Source: CAYVQF01 sp964454015
GTDB lineage: Bacteria; Myxococcota_A; Bradymonadia; UBA4248
Length of the DNA: 22,778 nucleotides
Reading direction: 5' to 3'
Assembly (NCBI GenBank): GCA_964454015.1
Contig: CAYVQF010000076.1
Location: forward strand, 1 to 22,778
Made by a program: the position numbers and the translations under genes. Below are positions 15,420 to 22,778 of this stretch, piece by piece. Under the pieces are notes generated by a model. It was not told where the DNA came from. It searched no databases and saw only the letters and a program-made list of their open reading frames with translations. Position 1 is the stretch's first letter; each line of letters opens with the position of its first letter.

Positions 15420-16802
15420 TTGACCACACACATCATCGACGAAGAGAGAATTAGCCGGGCCTTGACCCACGCCGACAAGAGCGCGGGTCGGGTACGCGAG
15501 GTCTTGGCCAAAGCCGCTGAGCTCAAGGGGCTGAACGCAGACGACGTCGCCACGCTGGCGACGGTGAGCGATCCCGAGCTCATTGCCGAGCTCTTCGACT
15601 GCGCGCGGCAGGTGAAGGAGACGATCTACGGGCGGCGCCTGGTGGTGTTCGCGCCCCTCTACATCTCGAATCTGTGTCGCAATGAGTGCCTGTACTGCGC
15701 CTTCAGGGCGCGCAACCAGGAGGTCAAGCGGCGCGCCCTCACGATGGAAGAGATCGCCCAGGAGACCCGCGTCTTGGTCACTCAAGGGCACAAGCGCGTC
15801 CTTCTGGTCGCCGGCGAGTCCTATCCCCAAGAGGGTTTTGATTATGTGTTGAAGGCGATCGAGGCGGTCTATGCCGTGCGCGAGGGCAACGGCAGCGTGC
15901 GCCGCATCAACGTCAACGTCGCGCCGCTCACCGTGCCCGAGTTTAGGCGCCTGGCAGAGGCGCGCCTGGGGACCTATCAGATTTTCCAGGAGACCTATCA
16001 CCGCGAGACCTACGCCAAGGTCCACGTGGCCGGCAAGAAGGCGAACTACGACTGGCGCCTGCTGGCGCTGGACCGCGCCATGGAGGCTGGCATCGAAGAC
16101 GTGGGCATCGGGGTGCTCTTTGGCTTGGCCGATTGGCGGATCGAGTTGCTGGCGCTCATGCAGCACGCCGCCCACCTGGAGGCGGCCTACGGCGTGGGGC
16201 CCCACACCATCTCCGTGCCGCGACTGGAGCCGGCCACGGGCTCGGATTTGGCGGCCCACCCGCCCAAGCCGGTGTCGGATCTGGTTTTCCGGAAGATCGT
16301 GGCCATCTTGCGCCTGGCTGTTCCCTACACGGGGATCATCATGTCGACCCGAGAGAGCCCCAACCTGCGCCGCGAGTCTTTCGCGCTCGGCGTTTCTCAG
16401 ATCTCTGCGGGCTCGCGCACCAACCCAGGGGGCTACGCCACGGATGAGCGCCTCGACGAGGCGCAGTTCTGTCTGGGCGACCATCGCAGCCTGGACGAAG
16501 TGATCCGCGATGTGACCTCTCTGGGCTACATCCCCTCGTTCTGTACGGGCTGTTATCGCATGGGGCGCACCGGGGCCGACTTCATGGATCTCGCCAAGCC
16601 GGGCTTGATCCGCGCCCACTGTGATCCCAACGGCCTGTCCACCTTCATCGAGTACCTCGAGGATTACGCCAGCGACGAGACGCGCCAGGTGGCGAGTCCG
16701 ATCATTGAACAGTGGCTCGCCCGCATGGAGCCACCCGTTGCCGAGAGAGCCCGCGCCATGATGGAGCGGGTGCGCGGAGGAGAGCGCGATGTATACTGTT
16801 GA
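15420..16802 (+). CDS. hydG: [FeFe]-hydrogenase maturase HydG (radical SAM tyrosine lyase)
   Basis: HydG cleaves tyrosine to make the CO and CN ligands of the H-cluster, delivering an Fe(CO)2CN-type synthon. The 460-residue protein shows the radical SAM motif CX3CX2C at Cys86, 90 and 93. The HydG-specific C-terminal motif CX2CX22C (Cys375, 378 and 401), which holds the auxiliary cluster, separates it from ThiH. Other family blocks seen are NVNVAPL, FQETYHRETY, PHTISVPRLEPA and ISAGSRTNPGGY. The start is taken as TTG, 7 nt after AAGGA; the upstream extension is not HydG-like and no ATG fits. Its end overlaps aspA by 14 nt, so the two are surely co-transcribed. hydE, hydF and the hydrogenase itself are not in the window and must be elsewhere if the pathway works. 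Confidence 0.93.
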   Translation: MTTHIIDEERISRALTHADKSAGRVREVLAKAAELKGLNADDVATLATVSDPELIAELFDCARQVKETIYGRRLVVFAPLYISNLCRNECLYCAFRARNQEVKRRALTMEEIAQETRVLVTQGHKRVLLVAGESYPQEGFDYVLKAIEAVYAVREGNGSVRRINVNVAPLTVPEFRRLAEARLGTYQIFQETYHRETYAKVHVAGKKANYDWRLLALDRAMEAGIEDVGIGVLFGLADWRIELLALMQHAAHLEAAYGVGPHTISVPRLEPATGSDLAAHPPKPVSDLVFRKIVAILRLAVPYTGIIMSTRESPNLRRESFALGVSQISAGSRTNPGGYATDERLDEAQFCLGDHRSLDEVIRDVTSLGYIPSFCTGCYRMGRTGADFMDLAKPGLIRAHCDPNGLSTFIEYLEDYASDETRQVASPIIEQWLARMEPPVAERARAMMERVRGGERDVYC

Positions 16803-18213
16803 TCCACCGAGCCTAGACCAGCGCCGCGAGGAAGAAGATCTCCTGGGCAAGCGCTTTCTGCCCAGCGAGGCCCTGTGGGGCATCCACACCCTGCGCGCGC
16901 AGGAGAACTTTCCCATCGCCCTGCGCCCCATCCACCCCGAGCTGATCCACGCCTTTGGCTGGGTCAAGTTGGCCTGTACCGTGACCAACATCGAGCTTGG
17001 GGTGTGGCGCGACGATGTTGCCAAAGGGGCGGCCATCGAGGCGGCCTGCCGCGAGCTCGCCGCGGGAGATCTGGACGCTCACATCGTGGTCGACGCCATG
17101 CAGGGCGGCGCTGGCACCAGCACCAACATGAACGTCAACGAAGTCATCGCCAACCGGGCGCTCCAGCACCTGGGGCTGCCACTGGGCTCCTATCAGCGCA
17201 TCTCCCCTCTGGACGACATCAACCGCCACCAGTCTACCAACGACACCTACCCGACGGCCTTGCGACTCGCCATCGTTCGCAGCCTGCGCACCTTGGAGAC
17301 GGAGGTGGTTGCCCTGCAGGAGGCTTTTCAGGCCGCGGAGAGGCGCTTCGCCGACGTGGTCAAGGTCGGGCGCACCCAGCTTCAAGACGCGGTGCTCATG
17401 ACCTTGGGTCAGGAGATGAGCGCCTATGCCGAGGCCATCAACCGCGACCGTTGGCGCCTCTACAAGTGTGAAGAGCGGCTGCGGGTGGTCAACCTCGGCG
17501 GCACGGCCATTGGCACGGGCATCGGCGCCCCGCGGGACTTCATCTTCCGCGTGGTCGACAAGCTGCGTGAGCTCTGCGGGGTGGGCTTCGCCCGCGCCGA
17601 GAATCTGGTCGAAGCGACCCAGAACGCCGACGTCTTCGTCGAAGTCAGCGGCATGCTCAAAGCCTACGCGGCGTCCCTCATGAAAATGGCTAACGACCTC
17701 AGGCTGTTGGGATCGGGCCCGCAAGCTGGCATCGGGGAGTTGATTCTTCCGCCCCGCCAGGCGGGCTCATCGATCATGCCGGGCAAAGTCAACCCCGTCA
17801 TGCCTGAGGCCGTGGTCCAGGTGGCCATGCGGGTCATGGGCTATGACGTGAGCATTGCTTTCGCCGCGGCGAGTGGCAACCTGGAGCTCAACGCCTTCCT
17901 CCCCCTCATCGCCGACTGCTTGCTGAGCAGCATCGACCTGTTGCGCAATGTCAGCGCGGCCCTGCGGGAGAACTGCATCGCCGGCATCACGGCCAACCTC
18001 GAGCGCTGCCGGGCCGGCGTCGATGCCTCGACGGCTCTGGCCACGGCGCTGGTTCCCCACCTTGGCTACGAGAGAGCCTCAGCCGTGGCCAAGGAAGCGC
18101 ACCGCCTCGGGCGCTCCGTGCGCCAGCACATCTTGGACCTGGGCTTGCTCAGCGCCGAGGAGATCGCCCAGACCACGGCCCCCGAGGCGGTGATCGCCCT
18201 GGGACACCGCTGA
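16789..18213 (+). CDS. aspA: aspartate ammonia-lyase
   Basis: This enzyme converts L-aspartate to fumarate and ammonia. The 474-residue protein belongs to the fumarase/aspartase superfamily. It shows GAGTSTNMN (108-116), HQSTND (147-152), GRTQLQDAV (194-202), and the signature loop GSSIMPGKVNP (326-336) with catalytic Ser328. The Gln in GRTQLQDA, where fumarases usually have His, favours aspartase over fumarase. The start has GGAGGAGAG upstream and lies inside the end of hydG, so translation is coupled. aspA genes are found in hydrogenase maturation clusters of other anaerobes. Ammonia is a plausible precursor of the bridgehead amine of the H-cluster dithiolate; that link is an inference here. 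Confidence 0.92.
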   Translation: MYTVDPPSLDQRREEEDLLGKRFLPSEALWGIHTLRAQENFPIALRPIHPELIHAFGWVKLACTVTNIELGVWRDDVAKGAAIEAACRELAAGDLDAHIVVDAMQGGAGTSTNMNVNEVIANRALQHLGLPLGSYQRISPLDDINRHQSTNDTYPTALRLAIVRSLRTLETEVVALQEAFQAAERRFADVVKVGRTQLQDAVLMTLGQEMSAYAEAINRDRWRLYKCEERLRVVNLGGTAIGTGIGAPRDFIFRVVDKLRELCGVGFARAENLVEATQNADVFVEVSGMLKAYAASLMKMANDLRLLGSGPQAGIGELILPPRQAGSSIMPGKVNPVMPEAVVQVAMRVMGYDVSIAFAAASGNLELNAFLPLIADCLLSSIDLLRNVSAALRENCIAGITANLERCRAGVDASTALATALVPHLGYERASAVAKEAHRLGRSVRQHILDLGLLSAEEIAQTTAPEAVIALGHR

Positions 18214-18216
18214 CGC

Positions 18217-18224
18217 TGAGCTCA
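18217..18224. other. stop-codon palindrome between convergent operons
   Basis: TGAGCTCA is self-complementary and contains the stop codon of the minus-strand oxidoreductase gene. It starts 4 bp after the aspA stop. Only 8 bp (18214-18221) separate the two coding regions, leaving no room for a terminator, so transcripts from both sides must run into the opposite gene. Confidence 0.6.
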
Positions 18225-20315
18225 ATCGACGGCGGGCTCAGGTCGTAGCGGCCGCGAGCGTACGGGCGCCGCTTTGGCCGTCAGGGCCCCCGTGGGGCAC
18301 ACGGCCACCACCGGCTCCCACCCTTCCAGCGGCAGGGTGTCCAGCAGGCGCCGCTGCAGGGGTGCCCTGACCCGCGTCGCGAAGCCGCGCCCTTCCAAAC
18401 CCAGGGCCGGCACTTGCAGGACCTCGTCGCAGATCCTGACGCAGCTCGCACAGGTGATGCACTTGTGGGCTTCATAGCGCACGTGGGGGTGGCTGTCGTC
18501 GACCTCATAGGCGCGGCTCGCGCCCCGGAAGCGGCTGGGATCGATGTTGTAGCGATTGGCGTAGGCCCGGATCGCACAGTCATCCACGGCGCGGCAGCCA
18601 CAGGAGAGACAGCGCGCCGCCTCTTCTTGGGCCTTCGCCAAGCTGTAGCCCTTCTCCACCTCGGCGAAGCTCGTCACCGCCAATTGGGGCGCCAGCTCCT
18701 CTTGGTGCACCCGGGCTCTCTCGTCGTAACCCGCCAAGACCTCCGCCGCCACCTCGGGCATGGCGGCCAAGCTGTGGGCGTAAGCCCGGGCCAGGTGGGA
18801 GATGGGCTCGCTGCGCAGCGCCGCGTCCATGGCCAGCGCCGCCAGGTGCCCTCCGGCAGCGGCGCGCACGGCGATGTCCGCCCCGCTGACACAGTCGCCC
18901 GCGGCAAAGACCCCGGGCAGCGCCGTCTGCATGGTCTCCGGGTCCACCACCACGGTCCCCCACCGGGTGAAGGTCAGGCCGGTCTCAGCCAAGCCCGTGT
19001 CGTCGATGCGTTGGCCGATGGCCGCGATGACCTCGTCGACCTCGATGACCGTCTCGGAGCCCGCCAAGGGCACGGGCCGCCGCCGCCCCGAGGCGTCGGG
19101 CTCGCCCAGGGTCATCTGAATACACTGCACTGCCAGAGCGCCCTCCCCCAGGGGTGTGATCGCCACGGGCGCGGCGAGGAGGGAGAGCTTCACCCCTTCC
19201 CGCTCGGCCGCATCGATCTCTGGCAAATAGGCAGGCATCTCGGCGCGGGTGCGTCGGTAGAGGATGGTCACCTCCTCGGCGCCACAGCGCAGCGCAGTGC
19301 GGGCCGCATCGATGGCCGTGTTGCCACCGCCGACCACCATGACCCGGCGCCCCACGCGGAGGTTCTGGTTCTCCGACACCTCGGCCAAGAAGGCGACGCC
19401 TGAGCGCACCCCGGGCGCCTCTTCGCCGGGGATCTGCATCGCCGTGGCCCCCTGCGCGCCGACGCCGACGAAGACGGCGTCGTAGCGCTGGCGCAACTCA
19501 GATAAGTGCAGATCCGCGCCGAGGACCCGGCCAAAATGAAAACGCACCCCGAGGGCGGTCAGCACGGCCAGCTCGCGCTCGATGACGTCCCGGGGCAAGC
19601 GAAAGGCCGGGATGCCATAACGCAACATACCGCCGCCGTGGGCGTGGCGATCGAAGACCTCGACGGCGTGGCCGTGCTGCGCCAAGAAGTAGGCCACGGC
19701 CACACCTGCAGGTCCGGCGCCGATGACGGCCACCCGCTTGCCACTCGCTGGCGCTTGGGCGGGCACGGTGTCGACGCCGCCGTCCTGGGCTTGGTCAGCG
19801 GCATGACGCTTCAAGGTACAGATGGCCAGGGGAGCGTCGATGAGCGCCCGGCGACACGCTGATTCACACGGTCGTGGACACACCCGCCCCAAGGACGCGG
19901 GCTGAGCGAGCTGGGCCTTGATGATGCCGATGGCCGTCGCCACCTCCCCTTCCTGGAGCGCCTTGATGAAGCCAGGGATATCGATGCGACAGGGGCAGGC
20001 GCTCAGACAGGGGCCATAGCAGTCACCCACGTGGTCTGAGAAGAGCAGCTCCAGGCACATCCGCCGCGCGCCAGCGATATCGGCGTTCTCCGTGCAGACC
20101 TCCATCCCGTCGGCCACGGGGGTGGCACAAGCCGGCTGCAGGTTCGCGCGGCCGGCCACCTGCACGACGCAGAGAAAACAGGAGCCATAGGGCCGCAGCT
20201 CGGGGTGATGGCACAAGGTGGGGATTTCCACCCCGAGTCGCTGGGCCGCCGTGAGGATGGTCTCACCCGTCTCTGCCTGCACTCGCTGGCCATTGATGCT
20301 CAGTTCCACACGCAT
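18222..20315 (-). CDS. NfnB/GltD-like FAD-NADP(H) oxidoreductase fused to a HydA-type iron-sulfur domain (StnC-like)
   Basis: The 697-residue protein has an N-terminal [2Fe-2S] ferredoxin domain with Cys35-x10-Cys46-x2-Cys49-x13-Cys63, as in HydA/NuoG. Next is a Cys-rich GltD-type region (His95, Cys99, 103, 107, 109; Cys146, 150, 154). The FAD site is GAGPAG (199-204). The NADP(H) site is GGGN (329-332) followed by YRR with Arg354-355, as in NADPH-specific GltD/NfnB; AAGDC lies at 471-475. C-terminal clusters use Cys569/572/574/580 and Cys619/622/625/629 plus CP at 673. With the two genes upstream it should form an electron-bifurcating complex linking NADPH, NAD and ferredoxin, as in the Stn transhydrogenase. 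A role as diaphorase to a hydrogenase or formate dehydrogenase is the alternative. The ATG was chosen over a GTG at 20324 because GAGGAG abuts the GTG; the preceding gene ends 18 bp before it. Confidence 0.85.
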   Translation of the reverse strand: MRVELSINGQRVQAETGETILTAAQRLGVEIPTLCHHPELRPYGSCFLCVVQVAGRANLQPACATPVADGMEVCTENADIAGARRMCLELLFSDHVGDCYGPCLSACPCRIDIPGFIKALQEGEVATAIGIIKAQLAQPASLGRVCPRPCESACRRALIDAPLAICTLKRHAADQAQDGGVDTVPAQAPASGKRVAVIGAGPAGVAVAYFLAQHGHAVEVFDRHAHGGGMLRYGIPAFRLPRDVIERELAVLTALGVRFHFGRVLGADLHLSELRQRYDAVFVGVGAQGATAMQIPGEEAPGVRSGVAFLAEVSENQNLRVGRRVMVVGGGNTAIDAARTALRCGAEEVTILYRRTRAEMPAYLPEIDAAEREGVKLSLLAAPVAITPLGEGALAVQCIQMTLGEPDASGRRRPVPLAGSETVIEVDEVIAAIGQRIDDTGLAETGLTFTRWGTVVVDPETMQTALPGVFAAGDCVSGADIAVRAAAGGHLAALAMDAALRSEPISHLARAYAHSLAAMPEVAAEVLAGYDERARVHQEELAPQLAVTSFAEVEKGYSLAKAQEEAARCLSCGCRAVDDCAIRAYANRYNIDPSRFRGASRAYEVDDSHPHVRYEAHKCITCASCVRICDEVLQVPALGLEGRGFATRVRAPLQRRLLDTLPLEGWEPVVAVCPTGALTAKAAPVRSRPLRPEPAVD

Positions 20316-20333
20316 GGAGGTCACGCTCCTCGC

Positions 20334-22121
20334 CTAAACGACGCGCACCGCGTCAAAACGACATACGTCTCTGCAGACGCCGCAAGAGATACACTTGTCG
20401 GCCGCCACCTGGTGCACTTGGCGGCGTTCGCCGCTGATGGCCCCTGTGGGGCACTTGCTCACGCAAGCCGCGCAGCCCGTGCAGGCCTCGGTGATGGTGT
20501 ATTTACACAGGGCGCGACAGCGCCCTGCGGGGCATTTGTGGTCGACGATATGCGCCAGATACTCGGCGCGGAAGTGACGCAGGGTGGTCAGCACCGGGTT
20601 GGGTGCGGTCTGGCCGAGACCACAGAGTGAGGTCCGCTTGACCCGATCAGCCAGCTCTTCGAGGAGGTCCAGATCGCGCAGCACCGCCACACCGCTGCAG
20701 ATGCGTTCCAGGATCTCCAACATGCGCTTGGTGCCGACGCGACAAAAAGTGCACTTTCCGCAAGACTCCTTCTGGGTGAAGTCCAAAAAGTAGCGGGCGA
20801 TGTCCACCATGCAAGCGGTCTCATCCAAGACCACCATGCCACCTGAGCCCATGATCGCCCCGGTGGCGTTGACCTCGTCGTAATCGACGCGGGTGTCGAA
20901 GAGCGAGGCGGGAATGCAGCCCCCCGAGGGCCCCCCGAGCTGTACGGCTTTGATGGTGCGGCCACTGTCGGCGCCGCCGCCGATGTCGAGGACCACCTCG
21001 CCTAGGCGCATGCCCATGGGCACCTCGACCAGGCCGCCCCGCTGAACCCGGCCGGCGAGGGCAAAGACCTTGGTGCCAGGGCTGCCAGCGGTGCCGACGG
21101 CGCGAAAGGCTTCCGGGCCGTTCTGGATGATCCAGGGGACGTTCACCAGAGTCTCCACGTTGTTGATGTTCGTCGGCATGCCCCACAGGCCGCGCTGGGC
21201 CGGGAAGGGGGGCCGAAAACGCGGCATCCCCCGCTCGCCCTCGATGGAGGCCATCAAGGCCGTCTCCTCACCGCACACGAAAGCCCCGGCGCCCTCTTTG
21301 ACCTTGATATCGAAGGAGAAGCCGCGCCCCAAGACGTCATCACCCAAGTAGCCGCGCGCTTTGGCTGTTTGAATGGCTGTCTGGAGCCGCTTGACCGCCA
21401 GAGGGTATTCGGCGCGACAGTAAACGTAGGCCTGGGTCGCTCCAATGGCGAAGCCACCAATCGCCAGGCCTTCCAGCACCGCGTGGGGGTCACCCTCGAT
21501 GGTGGAGCGGTCCATGAACGCGCCGGGATCCCCCTCATCGGCGTTGCAGATGATGTACTTCTGCGGCGCCTCGCTGTCGCGAGCCAAGCGCCACTTGCGG
21601 CCGGTAGAAAAGCCCGCGCCACCGCGGCCCCGAAGGCCGGCGTGGGTGATCGCGTCGATCACCGCCTCGGGGCCCATGTCCAGCGCCTTGGCGAGGGCCT
21701 GGTAGCCACCGACGGCGAGATAGTCCTCGATGGACTCCGGGTCGATGCGCCCACAGTTGCGCAAGACGATGGGGAACTGCTTGGCAAAAAAGGCGCCCCC
21801 GTCATCGCTGGGATCTTCGGGATCGAAGCGAAAGCGCTCCACCACCTGCCCGCCGACGAGGTGCTGATCGATGATGAGCTTGGCCTTCTGGACGTTGACC
21901 CGTTGGTAGTAGATGCGGCGCCCGTCGCGTTGGTGCACCTCGACCACGGGTTCGGCGAAGCAGTTCCCGAGACAGCCCGTGGTCGCGACGCGCCATGGCA
22001 GTTGGTGTTGTTGTACGGCCGTAGTAAAAGCGTCGCGGACCTTCTGGGCGCCAGCGGCGAGACCGCAAGTGCCGTAGCCCACGACGATGCGCGGCAGCGC
22101 TGTGCTCTCATGCGTCGGCAT
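20334..22121 (-). CDS. NuoF/HydB-like flavoprotein subunit (StnB-like)
   Basis: The 595-residue protein binds FMN and NAD(H). In order: a thioredoxin-like N-terminal domain with only three of the usual four cysteines (Cys19, 50, 54); the FMN/NADH region with GLRGRGGAGF (162-171), CNADEGDPGAF (192-202) and FVCGEETAL (281-289); an N3-type [4Fe-4S] site at Cys454/457/460 and Cys500; a conserved H..CPxGxC element (Cys530, 535, 539); and two C-terminal [4Fe-4S] motifs (Cys547/550/553/557 and Cys577/580/583/587). This layout is that of HydB of bifurcating hydrogenases and StnB rather than respiratory complex I NuoF, which lacks the C-terminal ferredoxin domain. GAGGAGG lies 5 nt before the ATG, which directly follows the stop of the NuoE-like gene. 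Confidence 0.93.
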   Translation of the reverse strand: MPTHESTALPRIVVGYGTCGLAAGAQKVRDAFTTAVQQHQLPWRVATTGCLGNCFAEPVVEVHQRDGRRIYYQRVNVQKAKLIIDQHLVGGQVVERFRFDPEDPSDDGGAFFAKQFPIVLRNCGRIDPESIEDYLAVGGYQALAKALDMGPEAVIDAITHAGLRGRGGAGFSTGRKWRLARDSEAPQKYIICNADEGDPGAFMDRSTIEGDPHAVLEGLAIGGFAIGATQAYVYCRAEYPLAVKRLQTAIQTAKARGYLGDDVLGRGFSFDIKVKEGAGAFVCGEETALMASIEGERGMPRFRPPFPAQRGLWGMPTNINNVETLVNVPWIIQNGPEAFRAVGTAGSPGTKVFALAGRVQRGGLVEVPMGMRLGEVVLDIGGGADSGRTIKAVQLGGPSGGCIPASLFDTRVDYDEVNATGAIMGSGGMVVLDETACMVDIARYFLDFTQKESCGKCTFCRVGTKRMLEILERICSGVAVLRDLDLLEELADRVKRTSLCGLGQTAPNPVLTTLRHFRAEYLAHIVDHKCPAGRCRALCKYTITEACTGCAACVSKCPTGAISGERRQVHQVAADKCISCGVCRDVCRFDAVRVV

Positions 22122-22604
22122 CTAGGCCTCCTCTTCAGTCTGAAGCGCTGCATCTGCCTGGACCAGAGCCACCGCCTTGGTGCGGGTCATTTTGCCGTAG
22201 GTGTCGTCGTCGAAGACGATCACCGGCGCCAGGGAACAGCAGCCGACACAGGCCACTGACGACAAGGTGTAGCGCCCATCGGCGCTGGTCTCACCGTCGC
22301 GCACGGCGAGGGCCTCGCTCAAGGCCTCGGTCAAGCCCTCGGCGCCGCTGACATGACACGCCGTCCCTTGACACACCTTGATCAGGTGCTCGCCAACGGG
22401 GGTGAGGCGAAACTGGCTGAAGAAGGTCGCCACGCCATAGACCTGGGATGGTGTCATGACGGTCTTCTCACAGACGTAGGCCAAGGCCTCCAACGGCAGA
22501 TAGCGATAGGCAGCTTGGATACCTTGGAGCAGAGGGATCGCCGCCTCTCGCCCACGGCCATGACGCTCGATGAGCCCATCGACAAGCTGTGGATCAAATG
22601 CCAT
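22122..22604 (-). CDS. NuoE/HydC-like [2Fe-2S] subunit (StnA-like)
   Basis: The 160-residue protein is the usual length of the thioredoxin-like ferredoxin subunit of NADH-linked complexes. An N-terminal helical part (PLLQGIQAAYRYLP) precedes the [2Fe-2S] ligands Cys78-x4-Cys83 (CQGTAC) and Cys119-x3-Cys123 (CVGCC), all present. It partners the NuoF-like subunit. The start is the ATG with GGGAG about 7 nt upstream; an in-frame extension to 22754 overlaps the promoter and is not NuoE-like. The stop TAG is immediately followed by the ATG of the next gene, so the three genes form one tightly coupled operon. Confidence 0.93.
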   Translation of the reverse strand: MAFDPQLVDGLIERHGRGREAAIPLLQGIQAAYRYLPLEALAYVCEKTVMTPSQVYGVATFFSQFRLTPVGEHLIKVCQGTACHVSGAEGLTEALSEALAVRDGETSADGRYTLSSVACVGCCSLAPVIVFDDDTYGKMTRTKAVALVQADAALQTEEEA

Positions 22605-22685
22605 GGTCGACTCCCGCAAAGCACTGGTGGTCAAACAAGGCCGATGTGAGCACACACCGGCGCCCCAGAAAACATCGGGCGCGCC

Positions 22686-22714
22686 ATGATAAGCGGCCCC
22701 TGGCGCCGACGCAA
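22686..22714 (-). promoter_or_regulatory. sigma-70-type promoter of the oxidoreductase operon
   Basis: On the minus strand TTGCGT and TATCAT are separated by exactly 17 bp. The predicted start near 22679 gives a leader of about 75 nt before the NuoE-like ATG at 22604. Confidence 0.5.
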
Positions 22715-22766
22715 GGCAGCGACGGCGGCCACAATCCACGACCAAAGCCGGCATGGGGCTTGCTCG

Positions 22767-22778
22767 TTGTGAATTATT
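22767..22778. promoter_or_regulatory. possible Rex operator, cut by the window edge
   Basis: The last 12 bases, TTGTGAATTATT, match the first 12 positions of the Rex consensus TTGTGAAnnnnTTCACAA. Rex senses the NADH/NAD ratio, which would suit this operon or a divergent gene to the right. The second half-site lies outside the window. The site is about 53 bp upstream of the -35, further than typical repressor sites. Confidence 0.3.

Noticed and set aside
15219..17036. 605-codon open frame antisense to hydG and aspA
   Set aside because: It runs opposite two genes with full catalytic motifs, and its sequence has no recognisable domain.
18222..20315. Possible [FeFe]-hydrogenase catalytic subunit
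   Set aside because: Only the N-terminal iron-sulfur domain is HydA-like. None of the H-cluster motifs are present; the core is an FAD/NADP oxidoreductase.

Overview
The window is GC-rich and shows deltaproteobacterial, probably Myxococcota-like, traits. It carries many large lipoproteins with acidic Asp/Glu/Pro linkers, FG-GAP repeats and dense Cys-rich (Dickkopf-like) repeats, and two very good sigma-54 (-24/-12) promoters. It also encodes an anaerobic hydrogen and redox module ([FeFe]-hydrogenase maturase HydG plus a flavin/iron-sulfur oxidoreductase). The phylum assignment is inferred from gene content, not from a marker gene.

Left part (1-14793), cell envelope. On the minus strand are an FG-GAP beta-propeller lipoprotein (61-2610) and an exported HAD-family phosphatase (2726-3652). 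A roughly 350-bp divergent region separates these from a four-gene plus-strand operon (4006-9718). This operon encodes lipoprotein propeller, lipoprotein propeller, small outer-membrane barrel, lipoprotein propeller. The first and last propellers are clear paralogues. The operon is preceded by a sigma-54 promoter with an upstream dyad at about -103, where an enhancer-binding protein would be expected to bind. Next come a lipoprotein with carboxypeptidase-regulatory-like domains (9912-12332), a small minus-strand protein with two CxxC motifs (12360-12707), and a 581-aa lipoprotein built of two families of Cys-rich repeats (13048-14793), which has its own sigma-54 promoter.

Middle (14794-15419). 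About 626 bp hold no convincing protein gene. They do contain a promoter-like element overlapped by a perfect inverted repeat, followed by several strong hairpins.

Right part (15420-22778), hydrogen and redox metabolism. hydG (TTG start) overlaps aspA by 14 nt on the plus strand. Converging on them, with only 8 bp between stop codons, is a minus-strand three-gene operon: NuoE/HydC-like, NuoF/HydB-like, and a fusion of a HydA-type N-terminal iron-sulfur domain to an NfnB/GltD-type FAD/NADP(H) oxidoreductase. This combination matches what I recall of the Stn-type electron-bifurcating transhydrogenase (NAD, NADP and ferredoxin), or of a diaphorase for a hydrogenase or formate dehydrogenase. No H-cluster hydrogenase subunit, hydE or hydF lies in the window. 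The operon has a sigma-70-like promoter, and the right edge of the window carries what looks like half of a Rex operator.

Most worth following up: the sigma-54-controlled propeller/barrel operon as an undescribed envelope system; the HydG-AspA coupling as a possible local ammonia source for the hydrogenase dithiomethylamine ligand; and the Stn-like complex beside hydrogenase maturation genes.
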